Below, in pieces: positions 1 to 13,370 of a stretch of DNA of 64,000 nt. The position numbers and the translations under genes are program-made. Numbering within the stretch: position 1 is the first letter of the stretch; the number at the start of each line of letters is the position of its first letter. Origin of the DNA: Calliopsis andreniformis (Eukaryota; Arthropoda; Insecta; Hymenoptera; Andrenidae); the NCBI RefSeq assembly GCF_051401765.1, contig NC_135071.1, positions 15,354,961 through 15,418,960 on the forward strand, in the 5' to 3' direction. The notes beneath the pieces are model-generated. The model was not told the DNA's origin, did not search any database, and saw nothing but the letters and a program-made list of their open reading frames with translations.

Positions 1-1550
1 AAGATGACCAAACTCAAAAATCCACTTACAATTATCTTAAAACCATTTTACGTAATTTATAAAAAACCTGCGATAATTGAAGGCAAATGAGTTCTCATCT
101 TCCATTAACTTTCTGCAGACACACTGTCAATATTACCTCCTGAAACAAAAAACCCAAATAATTCAACGAATTCAGTCAATTTACATAAATTTAATTACTA
201 GGAGAGTATTCCTAGAATAACATTTAAAACTCGACAATTTTATCACATCCATTTCATTATCTTCTACTCTGAATTATTAATACCGCGTTTCATAATGTCG
301 TTAATTCCGCGACAGTAAGTTAATTATATATTGCATACAACCTTAAATCTATGACGATAATAATGATGTCATATACGTACGTACGATCGCTTCCTCATTT
401 TTTTAAGCATCTTCAAGACATCTCCGTATTATTTATTACAATGATCATTGAGTTATGTTTTACAAGAGTGACGCGGATAATTGCAATGATCCGAGAGTTA
501 CACAAACACCTGAAATTGGACTTCGCTCTCGTCGAGGGCAAGGAAACTCGTTACATTAACGTCATTTACGCAGGAGGAACAGGGTGACCTCGAGTCGGTA
601 ATGTAAAAGACGATTTAGCCGATGTCCTTCACTTGGTCCTTGATTTTTTAGGCGTTTTTATTACAAAAATTATTGGTTCGAAATATCTTTTCAAGCCATC
701 AATTATGATAACTTTCATTACTATGAGAATTCCTTGACCACTTATTGTACATGGTACTTTACAGAGGACATTAATATTTACATAATATTTTCAGATATAT
801 CTAACTCACTGTTTAATATAAGCATATTTAGTATAATTATTTACTTCGATAATATTTTTACAAAGTTTTATAGACTAGTAATAATTTTATTTACAGTCTA
901 CAAATTGTCATTCTTGTCGTATTGGTGATTCATGGATTAATTATATTACCACGCTTAGTACCTCGGACAGTAATTACTTCAACACACTTGACATCGACCA
1001 CTCGCCCATCTCCACGCATTTTCCCCGCGATAATTGAAATTATGGAGAACCGATCACGCACCCTGACCTACCCCAACATTTCTCCACGAGAACGCTGTGA
1101 CGCCTCCAAGTTCATCGCCAGTTTATTTATAAACCCGTAACCCGATCGTCACCGCACCCTCCAGCAAATAAACATCCCCGTGTCCTCAGGGGGAGCTCGA
1201 TCACTGACAAACAGCCTGCATCGTCCCACTAATCACCTGACCTATCAATGTTCACAGTCGAGCTTAACTTTATTAATTAAAATTCGAATCTCAAGCATAT
1301 CCCTCTTCATCATCGTGAACCAATTGACCAATTAGAACCCTGAAAATTTCCTAACACGCAATCATCGTCCCAGCTATCTCGAAACAGGGCCACCGTTGGA
1401 TGAATCGAAAATTTACAAGTTCGATCGATCAACTCGTTACGCTTCGATTACTGGCGTCGCTGGGAGGTCTGCTTAATGAACGTCGATAGAGGGGAGGATT
1501 GGGAGGGGAGAACCGTATCGAGGAGGGAAGGTCAGAGCTCAAGCTGACAG
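1..1550. other. AT-rich non-coding stretch
   Basis: No exon-like reading frame with recognisable protein similarity is visible on either strand. The open frames are short, AT-biased and overlap. From about 940 to 1240 base composition shifts to C-rich, but without a domain or splice-linked frame. Confidence 0.5.
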
Positions 1551-1560
1551 AGTCCCCGTT

Positions 1561-1721
1561 TATATAGAAGGGAGGGATACGATTCATGGATCATCCATTA
1601 ACACGCGACAATTTGTTTTCGCCAGACGCGCGTCTCTAATCGATCGCGGGTTATCAGGACTCGCAGAAGCCTGAGGACTGCTCTGGACGTCGCTGTCGAG
1701 GAAGAAGAGAGTGATAAATCG
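1561..1721 (+). promoter_or_regulatory. Candidate TATA promoter with short first exon
   Basis: A TATATAG box at 1561-1567 lies in a CpG-richer patch, so transcription would start near 1590. A consensus donor GTGAGT follows at 1722, which would close a first exon of about 130 bases. The only ATG frame inside it (from 1586) stops after about 17 codons, so the exon would be non-coding. The target gene is unknown; the nearest recognised + strand gene starts 13 kb downstream. Built from motifs and spacing only. Confidence 0.3.
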
Positions 1722-1729
1722 GTGAGTGG

Positions 1730-4380
1730 CTTCGTTCCCTGCTGGTGGAGGAACTTCGAAATGGACAGCGTCCTAGGGACTTTTTTCTGGTGTGCTTTGC
1801 ACTGGAGTTCCATTGAAATTGGCTTTTGTGAGAGGCTTCGGGGGAGTGAATCTTAGGGGCGTTTCCATGGGATGGACTTAGGCAGTGATTTATACAATGA
1901 CAAGAAATGAGGATGGAATCTTTTTTGTTCGATCGAGAAGTAGGCAAGTGTATGGTCACGTAAGGAAATAAGTTGACAGTGCGTTGCTTGAGGGAATCTC
2001 TGTGGCTACTTGTTGAATGCAGTCAGGTGGTACCCCTTGCAAGATGGGGAATTCACCAGCAGTGATTCAAGCTTCACATTTATAATTAAATGTGGCTTAA
2101 GATTTCTGAACTCTGCCACGTCAAACTCGTATAAAAATTCCCCAGGAATCGTGCTCAGTGACGTCAGCCTTAAACGTAGCTTAAGGTAGTCAAAGTTCAA
2201 GACTTCGTTCAAATTTCGAGGAAAACTAATTTGGACTACGAGGAACTCTTGTGCAAGATATGGAATCGATTTCCCATACCATTTTTATATTCATCGTTTA
2301 GTATCGAACTCCCACTTGACTAGCATAGTTGGCAAAAGAGTACCTTAATCGCTTACATTAACCACGTAAATTGATAATCTTCATAAAAGACTGTCAGCTA
2401 TACATAGTCAAAACGTTAATTATCCCAGCTAGATAAATCGAGTCTGTCCAGTGGAGGCCACATCTACTGGCCTATCAACTTACGTTCTCTCTATCGTTCC
2501 ATCAAAGTCTCCAGTAAACGTTTTCGTAATACCTTAAAGGAGCCTTGGTACTTTCGTCGAAGACCTAAAAAACTGGTTCCTCCTTGTAGGCACCTCCAAG
2601 TCGTAGGATCCCTTCCACAAAGGTCGTTCCAAAAGTCTTGATGCGTCTAGTGACTGCATAGAAAGACTCAAGTCGAAGACACTTCTTTTTTCACAGGCTG
2701 TCGATATTCGTAGCGTCTGCGGAATAACTGCAAGTCACTTCGAGCTTATCACGTTACACAATCGACTGAAAAATAATGCGTCTACCACCAATCGCTAATG
2801 ATCGCATGTGAGCCAATCGGTTGGATCACCGATACACAAGTGACACAGGTCGTATCGCGACCTTAGAGGTAAGAAGGATGTAGAGAGAACATTTCCTGGT
2901 TTCGACATATTTTTTTTACGATAATTTCTGCAAGACCAGTTCTACTATCTTTATTAAAATTAAATTTGCAGGGTAATGGCACGTGTGTGTTTGTATGCAC
3001 TGAAAAATAACTGGAAAGGTCTTAGGTGACGTTGGTTCCCAAGCATAGAATTTGCAAATGTTTCCTCACTTTATGTCTCTCTTTCTTCTAAGGTCGCGAC
3101 AGATTTTCCCGTAGACTTCGCTTCGATCGATCGTATCGATTGCATCACAAATAACAGTCACAGTTTTCTGCTCCGTCGAGCGGAAAACGAAGCGTGTTTA
3201 ATTAAAAGTTAGTGAACTTTTTCCTCCTTTAGGAAACGCCTCGTGATAGCTAGAACTCCGAGCAATCCCGTCATATTTCAATTTTCTGCGCTGCCTGCCC
3301 GATGAATAATTTAATCCGACTTGTTTCTATCCCTCGCCCTATTTGCCCTATGAATTACTCAAAACACCATGTTCCAATTCCCCGACGCGAGAGCAATTCA
3401 AGGCACGATATTCCATTTGCCCGCTCTATTTAGCTCGCAAACAGCCCTGAACGCGCTCCTCCATAACTCCTAGCGATACCTGCCCCATTTGCCGAGGCGG
3501 TTTTTCACACCTCGGTTTTCACCCAATTTCCCGTCGTGTTTTATGCATCGGTGACTTTTAGTCCGAGGCACGCGCGCAAATCTCGAGGATGCGTGAATTT
3601 TACTTCTGGATATTTTCGTGGGCGGCGTTTTGTTTGCGATTCATTTCGTTTATGCAGATTAAAGTTGGTGAAGATTCTACCGTGAATGCTTATTTAAATT
3701 GCTATTTTTTGGAATTTTTATAAATATTGTGTTACTTTGGAAACTCACTTTGATGGTAATATATATAGTTTATTTGAGCAGTGCTATTCATTGTGATGAA
3801 TAGAAAATTGTAGTACTTCAGCGAAAGGATAAGATCCAATTTGGGAAGAGTATAGTTATTGTTATGCTTTTCGAATGCATCGATGCATAAAAATGCATCG
3901 AATTAACTCCTGAATGTTCTACTTTCGATATTACTGAATATTTTCTTACATCCTGTGATTTCTTAGCGATTCTCTTTCAAAATGAGAGTCTAACCTAGTT
4001 ACCTGAGAATTAATATACATCCTGTATATTAATAAAATTTTCATCCTAATTCCTCTTTCCACGTTTTAATCAGAACCTCCAAAACTCTCACACTTCCCTT
4101 TCCCTACATTTTCCCAGGAACACCCTTACCCCTCAAAATACCAATAAGATCTTCATCTTGTTTACTCAATTTCCCTTTCCCCATTATCGAGAGTCCCAAA
4201 CAAACCAGAATTAAAATACAACTATTTCTTCTTCGTTTCCACTCTAGAATTAAATGTCACCAATTCCAAGTACTCATCAGAAGTTAAACCCATTCATCTA
4301 CCAGTATGTCTGGTTAGCAGATAGAAAATTGTCGTCAGTGACGCGTGTGCGCGCGCGTTCCAGGAAAACTATCTTTCGCC
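1730..4380. other. Non-coding stretch, nothing recognised
   Basis: No gene, RNA or clear repeat is visible. Composition rises in GC and CpG around 3050-3600 without a supported reading frame. Confidence 0.45.
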
Positions 4381-4411
4381 TTTTCGACCCTGAAATCGAA
4401 GCTGTCGCGCA

Positions 4412-4726
4412 TATAAGAGCGCGACCTGGGGTCCGGGCCCCGCGCATTTTCGTCTGTTTTTCGATCGGACACGCGTCGTCGGGCCTGCTCGCCCCACTCC
4501 CAACGTCACTTCCCCTTCTTCGTCGTTCACCAGCTAGGCTGCGGGACTCCCCGTTTCCCACCGCGTTTTCGTCGATCAGTATCGAGTTGCTGAGATTCGT
4601 TGTCTCCTACGTAACGTTTCCGGCTGAATCGATGACCAAATTGATGTGAAATTTACCTGAGGGACTATTCATTCTTTTGGAGGGAAGACAGTGGACACGT
4701 ATTGGATTTTAAGATGGAGATCACAC
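4412..4726 (+). promoter_or_regulatory. CpG-rich TATA promoter and possible 5' exon
   Basis: A TATAAGAG box at 4412-4419 sits in a strongly CpG-rich patch (about 4320-4600). At 4714 an ATG opens a four-codon frame (M-E-I-T plus one base) ending at a consensus GTGAGT donor at 4727. The split phase is 1. Joined to the acceptor just before gene A (last intron base 14816), it reads in frame into gene A and would add six residues ahead of its own ATG. The phase match could be chance (1 in 3), and the intron would be 10 kb. It could equally be the first exon of another transcript. Confidence 0.3.
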
Positions 4727-4810
4727 GTGAGTAGAGGACTTGGCTTTTGTTTCTGGGGTTTGGAGAAATGGGTTTTCTACTGGGAGTGAATTATTTATTG
4801 TTAATTAGTT

Positions 4811-5000
4811 TTTTTGAGGTTGAGGTTGAGATTGAGGTTCAGGTTGAGTTTGAGTTTTAGCTTCAGTTTCAGTTTCAATTCGAGTTTTAATTTGAGTTTC
4901 AGTTTGAATTTGAATTTGAATTTGAATTTGAATTTGAATTTGAATTTGAGTTTGAATTTGAATTTGAATTTAAATTTCACGTTAAGTTTGAATTTGAGTC
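4811..5000. repeat. TTTGAA hexanucleotide satellite
   Basis: A degenerate run of TTGAGG/TTGAGT/TTGAAT units passes into nearly pure TTTGAA repeats at about 4908-4970. The open frame through it, a Leu/Asn/Ser repeat, is a by-product of the repeat and is not annotated as a gene. Confidence 0.9.
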
Positions 5001-8000
5001 CCTAAGAGAAACGACTGAGCATCAATTTTTTAATTAATTCAGAGAATTTCTTATTAATTATAGTAAGGTCTACCCAGTCCCCAAACCATTTTTTGCCACC
5101 TACGCCAGAATTTATACTTTCGTTAAAGCAAAAGTGGATACATTTATCTTCAAGGTCTCGAAGTGCACGTAAACTTCTCGAGCAAACACACGATTGTCTT
5201 TTCCCGCCTTTGTTAACACCAAGTCAGTATCTGAGAATGGTGTTCCACATTTGCAGCCAGTAAAGAGGATAGAACGTCAATTGTCGCTTCGCTCTGGAAA
5301 AAATTCGACGTACGAGGAAGCTGACTATGCAAACGAGATCAGTGTATCCCTGAGGAAAAGTTTTTTTAACCTGCTCGACGATTGTAACCAACGATTTGAA
5401 TTTATAATTCCGCAAGGTGACGCACTGCCGTCTGAGTGATTAACGCCATTCAAAAAACTAACCGAGCCTCGTAACGTTCAATGTCACTGTCCATTTCTTT
5501 GATCTATATCCCTGAATGAAACCAAAAGTCGTTTAAAAATTTCTACCATTTATCTCTCGAATGGAGGAAAACTGGGCAATTTTCATGCCGCCAATTAAAG
5601 AAATTGCCGCCACAAATGACGAAACTATCGCGTAGGTTTCACAAGACCTCCGCCACCGTTCACTTCGAGCCAAACGTGGTCATTAAAAAGGGTCACGTGC
5701 TCTGCCATCCGTGCCACAACGCGTGACACTTTTTTAAGGAACTTTTTGCAACGAAATACTCGCTCCCTGCGGCTATTCTTTATCAAGCCACCCGAATTCC
5801 ACTCTAGTTCACTCCTTCACTGTCATGCTCCTTTGTCATCGTCGCACGTGTCGATTCGCGCCGGCTGCCTCGACAGCGTGCCTCTGCAATCTCTCAGCGA
5901 CCATGGCACGGTTGGTACCCAGGCGACGCGTGCACGATTACGTAGAAATGACACAATATCGACTCGGGCGAACGAGCTAGTAACTTGCGAGCACTTGAGT
6001 TTGAGTCCTGTTGTGTTGGAGAAAATACGAAACCTGGGGGATCAGAGTCGTTCAGGTTTGTTATTAATCATTGACAGTGATAGATTGGTATTTCTACTTC
6101 TTATCAGAGTTGGAAAATTCAGATTTTAGTGAACAAGCAAGTTGGGGAACTTGAGGTTGGATTTTATTGTGTCAGGTAAAATGCAATCTGTAAAAGTAAC
6201 CTGGGAAATGGTTATTTCGATTTGTTATTAATCATTAGTGATGTACTGGTATTTGTGGTACTAAAAATCTGTTGTGGTCAGAGTTGGTAAACTTCCTTAG
6301 GTTTCTATTTCATCTGTTGCTAATTGTATAGAGTATAGAAGTTACTTAAAAAGGGTCTAATGGTTTCAAGACATGCACCTGATGATGATAAAAAATTGTT
6401 TTCTGTTTTTTATTTTTTTAATTATTCTTGTTTGGCTCTCAATAGCAGCACGAGTAATTTCAATCTTCGATTTAAATGAAAGACAATACGCAGAAAAGGG
6501 ACTCACCTTGGAACAAAATTTATCGAGCAAGTTTTCTTCATGGAGATTTTACAATATCAATTTCGTCCTCATAAAAGAAAGTCAATTATCGTGTCACGTA
6601 TGTCGTGAAATTATTTTCAGTGGCAGCCAGTTACTACCCGCGCAAGGTCACCGGTTGATGATATATTGGAAAGCAATGAATTTTTATTCGTGACAGATTG
6701 ATGGATTTTGATGAGTATCTATTTGCAGTAAAATTTTTTACACGACTCCTTATTCCACAACAGTAAAACTTGTACAGCATTAGCATATTTATCTCTTGCA
6801 TTAATCGTTGTGTTTTTTATTTGAAATTTAAAATCAGTTCGACGAATACATTGTTTTTTTATCACTGGAGTTCATTTGCTGACAGTTTGCTCGGAAGGAA
6901 ACGCTTCACGTCACTTTCTGATTTCTTGAAAATCAGGTCTTCCTCTTATCAAAAGGTTCAATCAAAGCCAACGTAATGAACCAGTTCTTCGTTCTCCATA
7001 GTTGAGACTTCGCTACGAAGCTTCTCTACTTCTCCATTGTCCACCTGCTCCTCCTCTCTTTCTTTCTACGTCTCTTCAGTAACCCTTTCAGTCCTCTTTT
7101 TTGTCTCTTCTCTCTTCTATTGTGAGTTCTATTTTGCCTCCCTGTAGGCTGTTTTCCTTTCCATTTCGCAATTCAGAGAAGAAACCTGGGTCATATCTGA
7201 GATTAGTCGCGCCTTTTTTTTTCAATTAAGCCACGAGTATAATGAACGAGGAAAAAAGGAGGAAAATCGAGGAAAGAAAACGATTTCTTTTTGTATCTTT
7301 AAAATTCCACTGAATTTGAGGGAACGAAGAAAAATCAGTATCTACAACTATCAATATTTAATCACTGATGTGTTGTCACATATTTCCTATACAATTACCT
7401 TTTTTAAAGGAAATTTCTGTCTTTATGGAGTCCCTGTGTAAAGGTGGGAAAAAGGGGGTTGACTGGTTGGTTTGGTCGACTTCCAGTTGTTTACCGAGCC
7501 AACGATCGATGAACGACTCGAGAACGACGTATGCTGGCGAAGACATACTACCAGTTACTAGCGACCCGGTAAACAGAGGGAATGGAATTATCGTCAGCGA
7601 TGGTACAGTTCTCTGTGATTGCTGGAGAGCTCACTTTAAGATATGTGCGCTGAAATCCCCTGATATGGAAAATTGTCGGAGGATTGCATAAGAGTAAGAG
7701 GATCAACGATTTTCATTTACGAATGTCTTGATATAAGGCGATGAAAATTGCTTGTTGACGTTTTCGATGTCCTCGTACATCTCCATGCTGTGGCTTATGA
7801 ATTCATTCACAAAGGGTAATTAAATTCATATACCCAAGTTCTGGAAAAGATTACTTTCTGCAGAAAAATTAAGGAAACTAACCAAAGCTTGAAGATGAAA
7901 ACTGAAGTGATTTACTAAGAAGTAAAAATGCATCAAAGTCAATAAAAACATACATATCGTATATGTATTACAGAAGTGACACAACTCAAAAAGATATGGC

Positions 8001-8330
8001 TTCCAGAGGAAGCTAAGAACTATTGACAAGTTTAGGAAAATAATTATTCATTAAATACATAAATTGTATCACTTTTGAAGTACAAATGTGATGTAATAAT
8101 CATATTACTCATTGATAGATCAGCTTCATTCATCAGTCGAATAATTCACTCATTTCACCTCTCACGACACTACTCCAAACATTTCTCATCCGATTAACAA
8201 TTCATTACCCACTTTACCGCAATCGAGACACGACCGTCAATTATCCCAACACAAAATTGTTCCCCGAACAGGAATATATTTTATTTACAAAGCAATTTGC
8301 AAGCGGCGCACGAACCCCGAATAATTTATC
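5001..8330. other. Non-coding stretch
   Basis: Several open frames of 60-130 codons occur (for example 5746-6129 and 7368-7691), but they lack recognisable domains, consistent codon use and splice-linked partners. A T/C-rich tract spans about 7000-7100. Confidence 0.45.
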
Positions 8331-8335
8331 GAACG

Positions 8336-8640
8336 CCGCCTGTTGCGACGTCGAATAGCGCGAATGTCGTCGAGCGACGATCGTAAAACGCAGGGCTCGC
8401 GTTGGCACGCGTTCAGCCTCCATTCCTATGTTAAAACGACGCGGCGGACCCGCGCCGCTTATAAAAGTATCCAAGTCTGGCTCGTTGCACCCCTTTCGCG
8501 AAGCAAGAAGCTCTTGGTCGGCTGCCAATTGCAACGGTGGGTCGATGCGCCCGCGTACGATTGCTCGAAGGTTCAGCCAGCCCCCGAATGCAGTTGGGAA
8601 ATAAGCTGCAGCCCCGTCGTCGATCGTAGTTAGGGTAGAG
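8336..8640 (+). promoter_or_regulatory. CpG-rich island with TATA box
   Basis: A sharply bounded CpG-rich patch in AT-rich surroundings, with TATAAAAG at 8460-8467. About 30 bases downstream is a pyrimidine-rich region where initiation could fall. No coding exon or strong donor could be tied to it. It could be a promoter, an enhancer, or a chance GC-rich patch. Confidence 0.3.
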
Positions 8641-9076
8641 ACCTACAAACTGCTGGGGTGAAATTAAAGTTCGCGCAAGTGTGAGAATTAACGAAGAACA
8701 GGATTCTAAGGGTGGCAGGCTCTAACTTACCGAGGAGGAATGTTAAGATTCCGTTCAGCTTCGAATTGAGCTCGTTCTACTGTGCTCAGAGGAAGGGGGC
8801 TGACTGGGATGTTGATGACTTCCGGTTCGTAATTTCACGCCAGTGCTCCCTTTGATTCAGGGACTTCTGCTTTTTCCTTCATTGTGAATTATGCTTTGGC
8901 GGAATGATGTTTTTATCTAGGCTACTTTTAATTCTAGGTCTACTTATTTTCGATGTGCTTTAATTACTTTTAGTTTAAGGGCAGGAAGTTGTGACCCCAT
9001 TAGTTTGGCTTCACTTCTGCAACTGTAGTTTCTATTTCCTCCCGTGTCGAGGATCGAAATATCTCTTCCCTTGCAT

Positions 9077-9555
9077 GCAGAGTGGGCCAAAAGTCACTTT
9101 TTTTTTATTTCTTTTGGCTGGAGGTTTTGGAGGAATAAAGAGAACGCAAAGTTTAAGTAGGAAATTATTCACTAGGTCAAGTAGCTTCTTTAAGTGACGG
9201 ATTGTTTACTTCTTCAGGGACATCGTGTTTTAATGTACTCTAAATATTGGGCTCATCAACATACATTATCAATAATTCATCAGCTTAGCAGTTAAATCCT
9301 AAATGAAGCGTCGAGGTGAAACATTTATCTCTTTGGTATTAAGCCGAAAATACCTGAGTTTAAATAATGAAGTACCTGTTCCTGAAATAAATTTCAATAA
9401 TTCTCTGACACTAATTAAGCATATAAGTATTCACTCTATACATATATTTCACTTATTGGCTTAAATTTTATTTTGAAAAAAGAAAAGAAATTGGAACATC
9501 TACTAGAAGCCAGATACACAATTTTTCAAAATAAGAAAGTGTCTTTCAGCTCACC
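9077..9555. mobile_element. Degenerate CAGGGTG-type MITE
   Basis: The left end reads CAGAGTGGGCCAAAAGTCAC at 9079-9098. The right end is its imperfect inverse, closing with CTCACCCTG just before a TA. The ends resemble the better preserved element at 45174-45504. The left TA target is mutated. No transposase frame lies inside, so this is a non-autonomous remnant. Confidence 0.5.
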
Positions 9556-9946
9556 CTGTACTTCTGAAATGGTAATGCTCTTCGTCCTCAATTCCTTCAC
9601 GAAGGTCCTACTTCTCCCAGGATCGAACCAGTAGCAGCATTGACCTAGGTCAGCACCCCTTCCTTCGACCCCAACGTGAGTGTTCGCACATCTCTCTTCT
9701 GGGCCTCGTTCTCATGTCCATCACGTGCGGTTTCGAAACCGACTAGGTGATTCTGGTACTCCGAAAAGAGGGCACTGGTGACCCTGATCCTGGGAGAGGT
9801 TCACCTCGAACCTAAGCTTCTCCTTTTCGGAGGACCTCGCATATCGAGGACGCTGGTGGTGAAAGAGTTCTTCCTCGAGCAGCCTTCGTTTCCCTCGCTG
9901 TTCAGAGCTCGTTTAATCGAGTGCACATGATCGGAAATAAAACATA

Positions 9947-10305
9947 CAGGGTGACTCATTTGAAGTTTCTCATGTAAGTCTTAAAGTATAGTTCGTTTCA
10001 AATAATGCTTTAAATAAAACGTCCTCTTAGAGAAATTTTTTGACCATCGTGTCTCTCTCGAAACAGGGTAAGTTTTATTTCAAATATTTTTGGGAAGAAT
10101 TTATAGTGTAGAACAGGGTTTCTCAACCTTTTTTGGGTTTGTAGCTCTTCTTCTTTTCTTCTTCTTCTATCTTCAGCTTCTTTTTGCTTTTCTCTGAGTG
10201 ATTCAAAAAATTGGGTGAAGGGAGTTTTAGGGAGCCATATAGCCTTCATTGAAAGACCGTGATGTGAGAGGAAATTACGTGCAAAGCTTCAAAGGGGTCA
10301 CCCTG
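9947..10305. mobile_element. CAGGGTGAC MITE flanked by TA
   Basis: Begins CAGGGTGACTC right after TA (9945-9946) and ends GTCACCCTG right before TA (10306-10307). The inverted ends keep matching inward for about 25 bases with a few differences. A TA duplication with short inverted ends and no coding capacity fits a Tc1/mariner-type MITE of 359 bases. The open frame read on the minus strand inside it is not a gene. Confidence 0.75.
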
Positions 10306-10307
10306 TA

Positions 10308-12350
10308 TAAGCATATACAATTTCGTGATCATTGATGATGATAGTCGTCCACTTATTAATGTGTTTGCGACATCGACCTCCACCTTGCGCCTTTTTATCT
10401 TGAAACGCGTAACTATACCTATTATTTAATAGTTCAAGCGTTGGTTTTTCTAAAAATTGAATATTTACGTACGTTAATACTATTTAAATCTTCTTCCTGG
10501 CGACTTTAAATCGTCACATAAAGATCGTAACGATTTATCGGTTTCATAACTTCTTGGACCAGTTTTTGTCACCTTGCTGATGAAATATTAATCCCGACTT
10601 TGAGTTTCATTACAGCATTTTACATATATAAATACATCACGCTGTTAAAATGCATGAGAAACTTATTCGCGGTGATTGCTGTTAAGCTGGCTGTAAAGCT
10701 GCTTTGTGGTCACATGAACGTTAAAACATAACAATTAACATAATCCAGATTGAAGTGTAAAACGAAATTCTTATTTCCACTTTTATTCGAAAAATGTTAA
10801 ATCCTTTGACAAGCTGTTACTATATGTAAAATTACATTAAATTGTAGCAATGTACAGAACCAATTAAATAGTTCCAACAAATTAGTTCCACACATATTTG
10901 CACGCATCTGCGTCTGCATTTGCATTTCTGCATCTGTTTGCAAGAACTAAATCCCCAATCCATCGAAAGTGTATACATCTCGCTGAAAATGGTCAAACAA
11001 TAGTCTCAGCAAACACTACGTCTGAAATATTTCTCAGCTGTAACGAGAGACGAGTGTGTGGTTATTAGCGTCGAACAAACACAAACGAAACGTTTGCGCA
11101 ATTAGAGGAATTTACATGGCACTTTTTATTCGTTTGCCGATTGCTAATTGGCGTCTCGATCTTTTTGTGCTCTCGACTATTTCCATCGTTTGCAACGATA
11201 GAATCTGGTTAAAAAAGGCGATATTAATCGTAATTTAAATTCAAATCGCAGAACCAATCTTGTTTACTTTTTTCTCTAAAATAATTACCTTCCTTCATTC
11301 TCCTCCTCCACCTGACTCGACGTTTCAGTCCATCAAACTCAGGTACACCTCAAAAGTTGTGTGTCATGGTTCCCCTTGTTTCCCCTCCTCGTCTGACATG
11401 GAAACCAACTTTGTTCCTTGCTGATTACGTAAATCTTTGGCCACCGAGTCTTTCTAGTTCTTCTGACAATACGTTCCATCAAAGCTTATCGGACAAAACG
11501 TTTGCTTAGTCCACACTGGCTCTCTTTGTACTCTTCGGTTTCCTTTGGAATTGTTAGAGTCAACAAAGTATCCTTTCTGGGTGTGGAGAACAATGTGGAG
11601 GGTCAATAATGTCTGTCGAGTAGTCGTGCAATGTAAAATCCGCTTGAACTGTTGTGTTGCGATAGTTGTTTCGCAAACGACGAGTGAAGGTGTTTAGTGT
11701 CGTCAAGAAGCTATTTGATTGCTATTGATTCGAAATATTCTCGACGACGAAGCGGAGAAATGAGGGCATCACATGAATATTTTAAAATCGTGACGATGTT
11801 TTGGGATAGAAATTAATAAATTGTTAAGTACTTGGAACATGATTAATGTAATATTTTTTAAAGTAGGTGTACTATGAGTGTGATTCATATATTATATATT
11901 TTTGAAAATATCCTACTATATTAAATATTAAAATATTTTTTAATGTAATTCATGTGAATCAATGACATAACCAGCTTTTTTCCAATTATTTATCAATTCA
12001 CAAACACAGAGCTTCCTATCAGCTAGCGAATCGGTACAAGTAACGAGTTCACAAAGAGTAAAAAGCATTTGGAGCAGATTTTCATATTTAAATTTGAACT
12101 TTGAAATTCTGAATAAAAAGAAACAGTAGACATCAAATTTAGAATTTCAAATATATAAGAATTAAATTACGCTCAATTTATACCTCATTTCAATTTGAAA
12201 GAAACCGAGAGTGAGGCAAACAGTCTCGTAAAAGAAGAAAATAAAAAGATGAGGAGGTACCGTATCAGTTTTCTAAGAACGATCATCCTAAAATTGAAAC
12301 ATTATGAAACGCCATAAAGTGTAAGAGCCCAATAAACTCCTATCTCCTTG
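10308..12350. other. AT-rich non-coding stretch
   Basis: No supported gene, RNA or repeat. AT content is very high around 11800-12200. Confidence 0.45.
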
Positions 12351-13370
12351 CAAAGTACAGACTACCGCTGCAGCGTCGAGTTTCGCAAGAGCACTACCTC
12401 GAATTACGCTGAGGGACATTTAAAAACCGCAGTCGGTGAATTGCAAGAATCCTCGTCGTTGAATTTCTGATCGAGACGCGTATGCAGGCGATTGTAAGGC
12501 TGCTTCGCGAATTACGTTATCGCGGGCACGTGAGCGGACTGAGAAACGGATGGAACGACTTTTCCTTCCCTTATTAGTCCGCCGTAATGTTTATAAATCG
12601 CCGAGTCGACGTACCTCGAGCCATTGTCATGGGACAAACGTCACGATCGAACGGAGCCGATCAAAACAGACCGCTGTCAAACAACAATTATTCAAATAAG
12701 ACACAAGCAGCTCCAGCGAGAATATCTCCAAATATCCCCCACACTTTCCCTGCAGCTCAAAAAACAGAGCAAGAAATTCGAGAGACTGGACACAAAAAGA
12801 GAGGGGCGTCAAAGAGAAACCATGAAGATAAAAAGGGGAGATCTCGAGCGAAGTAACTCCAAGGAAGTAGCTCGGGACGAGCGTGGCCGAGGAGGAATGC
12901 ACCTTTCCACGCTCCAGCTGCGACCACGTCATTAGAAAACGTAATTGCCAGCTCGATCGCGGCAGTCTGAGCCAGAGGAGCAAGGAAGAGGAAAAATGCG
13001 TCGTTCGTGAATCGTTCCCAAGTTCCACGAGCCACTCTCGGCCGCCATTATCGCGAGCGAAGGATCGCGCGAGAATACACCAGTCGACGCACGAATTTTA
13101 TTCCGCTGCGGTACAATAGTCTGGGAACAGAGAGAAGGACGAACCGAGTTTAATTGCTGTTCAGGCGGCGATCGACGCGCTGACGAGCGAAGTGGAGCGC
13201 CTTTGTCGATGAAGAGGATCGTATAATACGCGCGACCGACGCTCTGGCGAGCCAAGACTCGATCGAGCCGAAGACCATCGAGGGGACTGAACGTTGGACA
13301 GAGAAATTCATTTGGAGCAGCGGGGATTCGAAGCAGTGAATATTTGTGAATTTCTATTCTTTTTCCAGTG
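12350..13370. other. CpG-rich island, possible regulatory region
   Basis: About 1 kb of CpG-rich sequence carries overlapping open frames on both strands (for example 12627-13028 on minus and 12883-13119 on plus). That is the usual result of GC-rich sequence having few stop codons. None shows a domain. The position 1.5 kb upstream of gene A suits a promoter or enhancer, but no core promoter motif could be fixed. Confidence 0.35.

Noticed and set aside
4814..5005. Leu/Asn/Ser-repeat reading frame
   Set aside because: It is a translation of the TTTGAA satellite, not a protein gene.
10108..10140. AGAACAGGGTTTCTCAACC-like stretch resembling hAT element ends
   Set aside because: Only one end is visible, with no inverted partner or 8-base target duplication. 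It lies inside the TA-flanked MITE at 9947-10305.
12587..13255. Cluster of overlapping open frames on both strands
   Set aside because: Frames on both strands are open together, as expected for CpG-rich non-coding DNA. There is no domain and no splice-linked partner.
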